Of a stretch of DNA of 64,000 bases, positions 59,536 through 64,000 are shown piece by piece. Numbering within the stretch: position 1 is the stretch's first letter; each line of letters begins with the position of its first letter. Made by a program: the position numbers and the translations under genes. The notes under the pieces are model-generated. The model worked only from the letters and a program-made list of their open reading frames with translations. It was not told the origin of the DNA and did not search any database. The DNA comes from Clostridium sp. chh4-2 (GTDB taxonomy: Bacteria > Bacillota > Clostridia > Lachnospirales > Lachnospiraceae), in NCBI RefSeq assembly GCF_002899675.1, contig NZ_PKUU01000007.1, forward strand, positions 1-64,000, read 5' to 3'.

Positions 59536-60501
59536 TTATCCAAATCTTTCATTTTTAATCCGTTCAAATTCCTCCTGCTGCGCCCTGTAAAGCCGTTGGC
59601 CCACTTCCACGGAACAGGCTGTAAATTTCACTTTTTCATTGGTTCGAAGCTGTACCAGTCTTGGAATGTCCACGGATATCACGTTGGCGATCTTGGCATA
59701 TCCGCCCGTCGTCTGCCTGTCGGCCAGCATGATGATCGGCTGCCCCTCCGGCGTAATCTGAACCGCACCGAATGCGATTCCGTCAGAGAGAATATCAACT
59801 CCCTGCTTCGCCTCAACCGGTTCGCCGCTCAGCCGGTAACCCATGCGGTCTGAATCCACATCAACCTTGTATTCCGCATTCAGAAATGTAACCATTCCCT
59901 CTTTTGTAAAATAATCATCCTGCGGCCCCAGTATTACCCGCAGCAGTTCCGATGAAGCCTTCACCGCCCCATCCTTATATGTTTCGCTCCAATCGGACAG
60001 ATCCCTCTTATTCATCCTTCTCAAACGTTTTCTGGGGTTTCTCAGCCGGATCAGCGCGCCCGCTTCCAGCCTTCCGCCCCGAAATCCTCCCATAAGCGAT
60101 TTGGTGTGAGTGGAGCGGCTTCCCATAACCATCTGAATATCCAACCCTCCGGCAAAGGCGATATATGCATACCGGCCCGTCTTTGGATATCCAAATTTCA
60201 AAATATCTCCCCGCTTTACCTGTAGGGCCCGGTTCATTGAAACAGGCCGTTCATTAATACGCGGATCTACGGGTGCCCCTGTGACCGCAATTACCTCATC
60301 TTCTCCAAATTCAATGGACGGTCCCAGCATCATAATCTCCAGAACCGCTTCATCTGCATCGTTATCCACCAGCAAATTGGCGATGCGGTAGGAACGGGTA
60401 TCCATAACCCCTGCCGGAGAAAAACCGGAACTCTGGTATCCTTTTCGTCCTCCATCCTGAACCGTTGTGAACATGCCCGGCGTTAATATCTTTATTCCCA
60501 T
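59536..60501 (-). CDS. pxpC: 5-oxoprolinase subunit C (KipA-like)
   Basis: A 321-residue protein. GMFTTVQDGGRKGYQSSGFSPAGVMD at the N-terminus, IAFAGGLDIQMVMGSRSTHTKSLMGGFRGG and SDGIAFGAVQITPEGQPIIMLADRQTTGGYAKI are hallmarks of the biotin-dependent carboxyltransferase-like KipA/PxpC family. ATG 60501 follows GGAGGTGTAAGG and starts two bases after pxpB ends. Confidence 0.93.
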   Translation of the reverse strand: MGIKILTPGMFTTVQDGGRKGYQSSGFSPAGVMDTRSYRIANLLVDNDADEAVLEIMMLGPSIEFGEDEVIAVTGAPVDPRINERPVSMNRALQVKRGDILKFGYPKTGRYAYIAFAGGLDIQMVMGSRSTHTKSLMGGFRGGRLEAGALIRLRNPRKRLRRMNKRDLSDWSETYKDGAVKASSELLRVILGPQDDYFTKEGMVTFLNAEYKVDVDSDRMGYRLSGEPVEAKQGVDILSDGIAFGAVQITPEGQPIIMLADRQTTGGYAKIANVISVDIPRLVQLRTNEKVKFTACSVEVGQRLYRAQQEEFERIKNERFG

Positions 60502-60503
60502 CC

Positions 60504-61247
60504 TTACACCTCCACTTCTGATGTTTTGCATTTATACAGCCCAATGGACAGGTCCCTCTTGATCTGTTCGTACTCTCCTCTGCTGACCGGAACAAAACGG
60601 ATGTAATCACCGGTTTGATAGAGAAGCGGACTTTTTCTTCGGAGTCTGAATGGGCGGACCGGGGTTTTTCCTATGAGATTCCATCCCCCCGGAGAGTCCA
60701 AAGGATAGATTCCGGTCTGCTTACCGCCGATTCCCACACTTCCGGACGGTATCCTGGGTCTCGGCACCGGAAGTCTCGGTATCTCCAATCTGGGGTCCAG
60801 CCCTCCAAGATAAGCAAAGCCCGGCAGAAATCCCATCATATAGATCAGGTAATCTCTGCCGGAATGAAGCTTAATTACCTCTTCTTCCGTAATTCCCGCA
60901 TGTTCCGCAACATTTTTCAAATCCGGTCCCAATTCGCCTCCATAGCAAACCGGAACTTCGATCAACCGGCGTATTCCTCCCGCTTGGGCCGTTAAATCAC
61001 GGTCCAAAAGGCTGCGAATCTGCTCTTCCAACTCCTCATACCAGACCACTTCCGGATCATAGCAGATCATAATGGAGCAAAATGCAGGAATCGTTTCTAT
61101 AATTCCTTTCAGATGTCCGGCTTTCATCTCCTCCTCAATTACCTTTTGAAAACCGCTTACCTTGTTATTTACCTCCACACTGATTTCATTGCCAAACTCC
61201 ACGCTTAATGCCGAATCTCCATTTAGTAATATTCGGGGATAGCTCAT
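60504..61247 (-). CDS. pxpB: 5-oxoprolinase subunit B (KipI-like)
   Basis: A 247-residue protein. It contains YLIYMMGFLPGFAYLGGLDPRLEIPR, a PSGSVGIGGKQTGIYPLDSPGGWNLIGKTP segment, and EIPVCYGGELGPDL-like VPVCYGGELGPDL, all typical of the KipI/PxpB cyclophilin-like fold. It begins the operon. In other bacteria KipI also inhibits a sporulation kinase; here the pxpA and pxpC partners support the metabolic role. Confidence 0.93.
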   Translation of the reverse strand: MSYPRILLNGDSALSVEFGNEISVEVNNKVSGFQKVIEEEMKAGHLKGIIETIPAFCSIMICYDPEVVWYEELEEQIRSLLDRDLTAQAGGIRRLIEVPVCYGGELGPDLKNVAEHAGITEEEVIKLHSGRDYLIYMMGFLPGFAYLGGLDPRLEIPRLPVPRPRIPSGSVGIGGKQTGIYPLDSPGGWNLIGKTPVRPFRLRRKSPLLYQTGDYIRFVPVSRGEYEQIKRDLSIGLYKCKTSEVEV

Positions 61248-61267
61248 ACCAGATCACCTCACTCTTC

Positions 61268-61352
61268 TGAAAACAAACGGCCAGCGCGCTTCGCGGGCCG
61301 GTCTTATGTTCAATCAAGGCGCAATATCACACGATATTACGCCTTTGTCCTA
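61268..61352 (-). terminator. Hairpins after the mscS gene
   Basis: Two stems lie in the gap before pxpB: AAGGCGTAATATC / GATATTGCGCCTT (61315-61352) and CGGCCCGCG / CGCGCTGGCCG followed by TTTGTTTTC on the minus strand. The second has terminator form for the mscS-glgB side. Confidence 0.6.
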
Positions 61353-61388
61353 TAGTTCCTATATACTCTTCCCCCTGTATACCTACCG

Positions 61389-62303
61389 TTATTTCATATG
61401 AACATCCAGCTGCTTGAATGGAATCTCAATGCCGGCATCGTCGAACGCCAGCTTGATCTGTTCCAGAATGTCCCATCTGACGGTCCAGTAGTCTTCCGTA
61501 GCCGCCCATCCCCGTCCGCATAATACGACGGAGCTGTCCGCTAAGTCATCTACAAATACAACCACATCCTCCTCTTTTAAAACCAGCGGATGATTCTCAT
61601 AAACGCTTTCTATAATCGACTTGGCTCTTTTTAAATCCGAAGTATATCCGATTCCGATCCTGATATCCACCCGGCGTTTTTCCTGTGCCGTTACATTGGT
61701 CAGAGAATCGTTGGACAATGTGCCGTTTGGAATCACAATCAGCTTATTATCCACGGTCTTCAGCGTGGTGTAAACAAGGCCGATCACAGCGACGGTTCCC
61801 TCTCCGTCTTTGCTGATAATATAATCGCCCACCTTAAATGGCCTCATGAGCAGAATCAGGACACCTCCGGCAAAGTTTGCCAGGCTTCCCTGAAGCGCAA
61901 GACCGAGAGCGATACCGGCGGAACCTAATATTGCCACAATCGAAGCGGAATTAAAGCCGATCTTTTCGATAGCCATAAATACCAGAATTGCATACAGAAT
62001 CGCATTGATCAGAGAGAGGAGAAATTTCCTCAAACTGATCTCCATCTCCATCCTCTGAAAGGAACGGTCCAAAATCCTTCTGACCAACCGGATAATTCTG
62101 CTGCCGACAGCCAGAATCAACGCTGCAATCAACAGCTTATATCCAAAAGCCAGCAGACCGGGCAGCCAGCTTTTTATCGTCTCCAACATCACATTGGGAT
62201 TCAGCTGGGCCAAATCAGACTGTACTTCTTCTGCAATCGGAAGCGTCTCCGATGCAGTTTCCGCCAATGTTTCCGCCAGGGTTTCTACTGTATTCCAAAT
62301 CAT
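61389..62303 (-). CDS. Small-conductance mechanosensitive channel (MscS family)
   Basis: A 304-residue protein. Three hydrophobic helices lie at about 40-150. The pore-lining helix has [36 protein letters not shown], the core MscS signature, and the beta domain has [27 protein letters not shown] and [21 protein letters not shown]. It releases solutes upon hypo-osmotic shock. It overlaps the glgB stop by 4 bp. Confidence 0.95.
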   Translation of the reverse strand: MIWNTVETLAETLAETASETLPIAEEVQSDLAQLNPNVMLETIKSWLPGLLAFGYKLLIAALILAVGSRIIRLVRRILDRSFQRMEMEISLRKFLLSLINAILYAILVFMAIEKIGFNSASIVAILGSAGIALGLALQGSLANFAGGVLILLMRPFKVGDYIISKDGEGTVAVIGLVYTTLKTVDNKLIVIPNGTLSNDSLTNVTAQEKRRVDIRIGIGYTSDLKRAKSIIESVYENHPLVLKEEDVVVFVDDLADSSVVLCGRGWAATEDYWTVRWDILEQIKLAFDDAGIEIPFKQLDVHMK

Positions 62304-64000
62304 GATTTACTTCTCCTGGATCCAGTTTTCTTTTTTGTCTCCGCTGCCGGAGCTGCTTCTTTTACAGCGGTTTTGCCATCCGCAGCTTTTACCGCAGTTT
62401 TCTTTGTTGTTTTCACCGCAGCCTTAGCCTTTTCCTGTCCAGGCATGCAGGTGAAGATATGAATGCCAAGAGGCGCCAGCTGAATGGTGATAGAATCTTC
62501 TCTGGCATCGCATTCATCCTTTTTAGAGGACTTGGCGCGTCCGTTAATCAGGCCGCTTCCGCCAAATTCTGCCGAATCGCTGCAAAAGATCTCTTTATAT
62601 TTTCCGGCAAACGGAACTCCCACCTTGAATTTCTGGTGAACCACAGGGGCGAAATTGCATACAAAGAGCAATGTCTCTTCTTTTTTCTTGGTTTTTCTTA
62701 AAAATACAACGATATTGTCTTCAGCCGCCGTACTGTTAATCCATTCAAATCCTTCCGGATGATAATCCATAGCAGCCAGTGCAGGATATTCCGCATAAAG
62801 TTTATTCAAACTCTTCACATATTCCTTCATCTGCTGGTGGATTGGATATTCCAAAAGATTCCACTGAAGGCTTTCATTTTCATTCCACTCGGCAACCTGG
62901 CCGAAGTCCTGGCCCATAAATAAAAGCTTCTTGCCGGGATGTCCCAGCATAAATCCATAGGCCGCGCGGAGGTTGGCGAATTTATCTTCCATCGTCTCTC
63001 CAGGCATCTTGCCGACCATGGAGCCCTTTCCGTGCACCACTTCATCGTGGGAGAATACCAGTATGAAATCTTCGCTGTAAGCATATAAAAGGCTGAATGT
63101 CAGCTCTCCGTAATGATGGCATCTGAAAAACGGATCATAATGCATATATCCGGTGAAATCATTCATCCACCCCATATTCCACTTATAATCAAATCCCAAC
63201 GCTCCGTCCTTCACATCGCCGGTGATCTGAGGCCATGCGGTTGATTCTTCTGCGATCAGTATCGCTCCGTCTTTTCTCTTTTTAAACACATGATTTAAAT
63301 GTTTTAAAAACTCCACCGCTTCCAGATTCTCATGTCCGCCGTAGATATTAGGAATCCACTCGCCCGGGTTCTTGCCATAGTCCAGATACAGCATGGAAGC
63401 GACCGCATCCATACGGATACCGTCTGCGTGATATTTATCCGCCCAGAATAATGCATTGCCGATCAGGAAATTGCTCACCTGAGGGCGTCCGTAATTATAG
63501 ATCAGGGTTCCCCAATGAGGATGGCTGCCCTGTTTGGGGTCTTTATGCTCATAGACACAGGTGCCGTCAAAACAGGCCAGTCCGTGCATATCACGTGGGA
63601 AATGGGCCGGCACCCAGTCCAGCAGCACCCCGATTCCCTGTCCATGCATATAATCCATAAAATACATGAAATCATCCGGCGTTCCGTAACGGCTGGTAGG
63701 AGCATAATATCCGGTCACCTGATAGCCCCATGACGCATCCAAAGGATGTTCCATAACCGGCATGATCTCCACATGGGTATATCCCATCTCTTTCACATAA
63801 GCCGCCAGTTTTTCCGCGATCTCGCGGTAATTATAGAATTCGGAGCCGAGAACCGTATTGCCCTCTTCGTCCGTCTCCGCCGTTTTTCTCATCCAGGAAC
63901 CCAGATGCACTTCGTAAATGGACATCGGCTTTTCTTTTGTATCTGTTTTAGCCCGCTGTTCCATCCATTCTTTATCATTCCACTGGTATCTGCTGATGTC
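62300..64000 (-). CDS. glgB: 1,4-alpha-glucan branching enzyme, 5' end outside the window
   Basis: The frame continues past the right edge (..[15 protein letters not shown]), so the N-terminal CBM48 domain is cut. GH13 motifs are complete: [27 protein letters not shown] with the nucleophile Asp, [10 protein letters not shown] with the acid/base Glu, and [13 protein letters not shown]. After the all-beta C-terminal domain comes an unusual tail of about 45 residues rich in Lys, Ala, Thr and Val ([18 protein letters not shown] ... [10 protein letters not shown]). It forms alpha-1,6 branches in glycogen. Confidence 0.95.
   Translation of the reverse strand, partial: DISRYQWNDKEWMEQRAKTDTKEKPMSIYEVHLGSWMRKTAETDEEGNTVLGSEFYNYREIAEKLAAYVKEMGYTHVEIMPVMEHPLDASWGYQVTGYYAPTSRYGTPDDFMYFMDYMHGQGIGVLLDWVPAHFPRDMHGLACFDGTCVYEHKDPKQGSHPHWGTLIYNYGRPQVSNFLIGNALFWADKYHADGIRMDAVASMLYLDYGKNPGEWIPNIYGGHENLEAVEFLKHLNHVFKKRKDGAILIAEESTAWPQITGDVKDGALGFDYKWNMGWMNDFTGYMHYDPFFRCHHYGELTFSLLYAYSEDFILVFSHDEVVHGKGSMVGKMPGETMEDKFANLRAAYGFMLGHPGKKLLFMGQDFGQVAEWNENESLQWNLLEYPIHQQMKEYVKSLNKLYAEYPALAAMDYHPEGFEWINSTAAEDNIVVFLRKTKKKEETLLFVCNFAPVVHQKFKVGVPFAGKYKEIFCSDSAEFGGSGLINGRAKSSKKDECDAREDSITIQLAPLGIHIFTCMPGQEKAKAAVKTTKKTAVKAADGKTAVKEAAPAAETKKKTGSRRSKS

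Noticed and set aside
1-64000. CRISPR arrays, rRNA genes and insertion sequences
   Set aside because: No regularly spaced repeats with unique spacers, no rRNA-like stretches and no transposase genes were seen. The only recombinase is the phage serine integrase.

Overview
The window looks like a chromosome segment of a Gram-positive gut Firmicute, most likely Lachnospiraceae. The grounds are the purine-rich ribosome binding sites (AGGAGG), the PBSX-type contractile-tail prophage, Cna-B/thioester surface proteins, ASPSDA-type linkers, a DUF4176 gene beside a WXG-like effector, and the general gene style. No species can be named from the sequence alone. No rRNA, tRNA or CRISPR array was seen.

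Positions 1 to about 36.28 kb are the right-hand part of an integrated myovirus-like prophage. Read right to left on the minus strand it holds an early region with recombination and replication genes (31.96-25.86 kb: DUF1351, ERF annealase, SSB, ERCC4-type nuclease, CHC2 primase-like protein, DUF927 helicase). A GGTTAC-rich candidate origin follows (25.59-25.87 kb), then small middle genes with HNH and a RinA/ArpU-like late activator (25.6-21.6 kb). Next come the packaging and head genes (21.6-13.3 kb) and a PBSX-like tail and baseplate cluster (13.3 kb to the left edge). A fibre gene is cut by the left edge, so lysis genes and attL must lie outside. Lysogeny genes are on the plus strand at the right: a two-gene AT-rich accessory module, a CI-like repressor with an ImmA-like partner, and a large serine recombinase. 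A cro-like gene diverges from the repressor across operators spaced about 30 bp apart.

The recombinase ends 17 bp before an feoB gene that lacks its start and P-loop. The prophage therefore appears to have integrated inside feoB. The rest of FeoB is intact, so precise excision would be expected to restore the iron transporter.

The remaining 28 kb is chromosomal: a PTS IIA protein and a hypoxanthine-type DNA glycosylase, an acidic lipoprotein, and a 2,992-residue thioester/Cna-B adhesin with a membrane-anchored companion. A secreted transglutaminase-like protein follows. A compact repeat-rich locus at 51.6-53.4 kb resembles a convergent type I toxin-antitoxin unit plus a second, rearranged copy that carries an unknown 264-residue gene; three near-identical palindromes punctuate it. 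Then come a polysaccharide deacetylase with an alarmone-hydrolase-like HD protein, a type VII-like effector with a DUF4176 partner, the 5-oxoprolinase genes pxpBCA, an MscS channel, and glgB cut by the right edge.

The strongest leads are the toxin-like locus with its palindromes, the phage accessory module at 32.1-33.05 kb, the feoB insertion, the minor head protein with a zincin-like C-terminus, and a G10 tract that splits a regulator gene.
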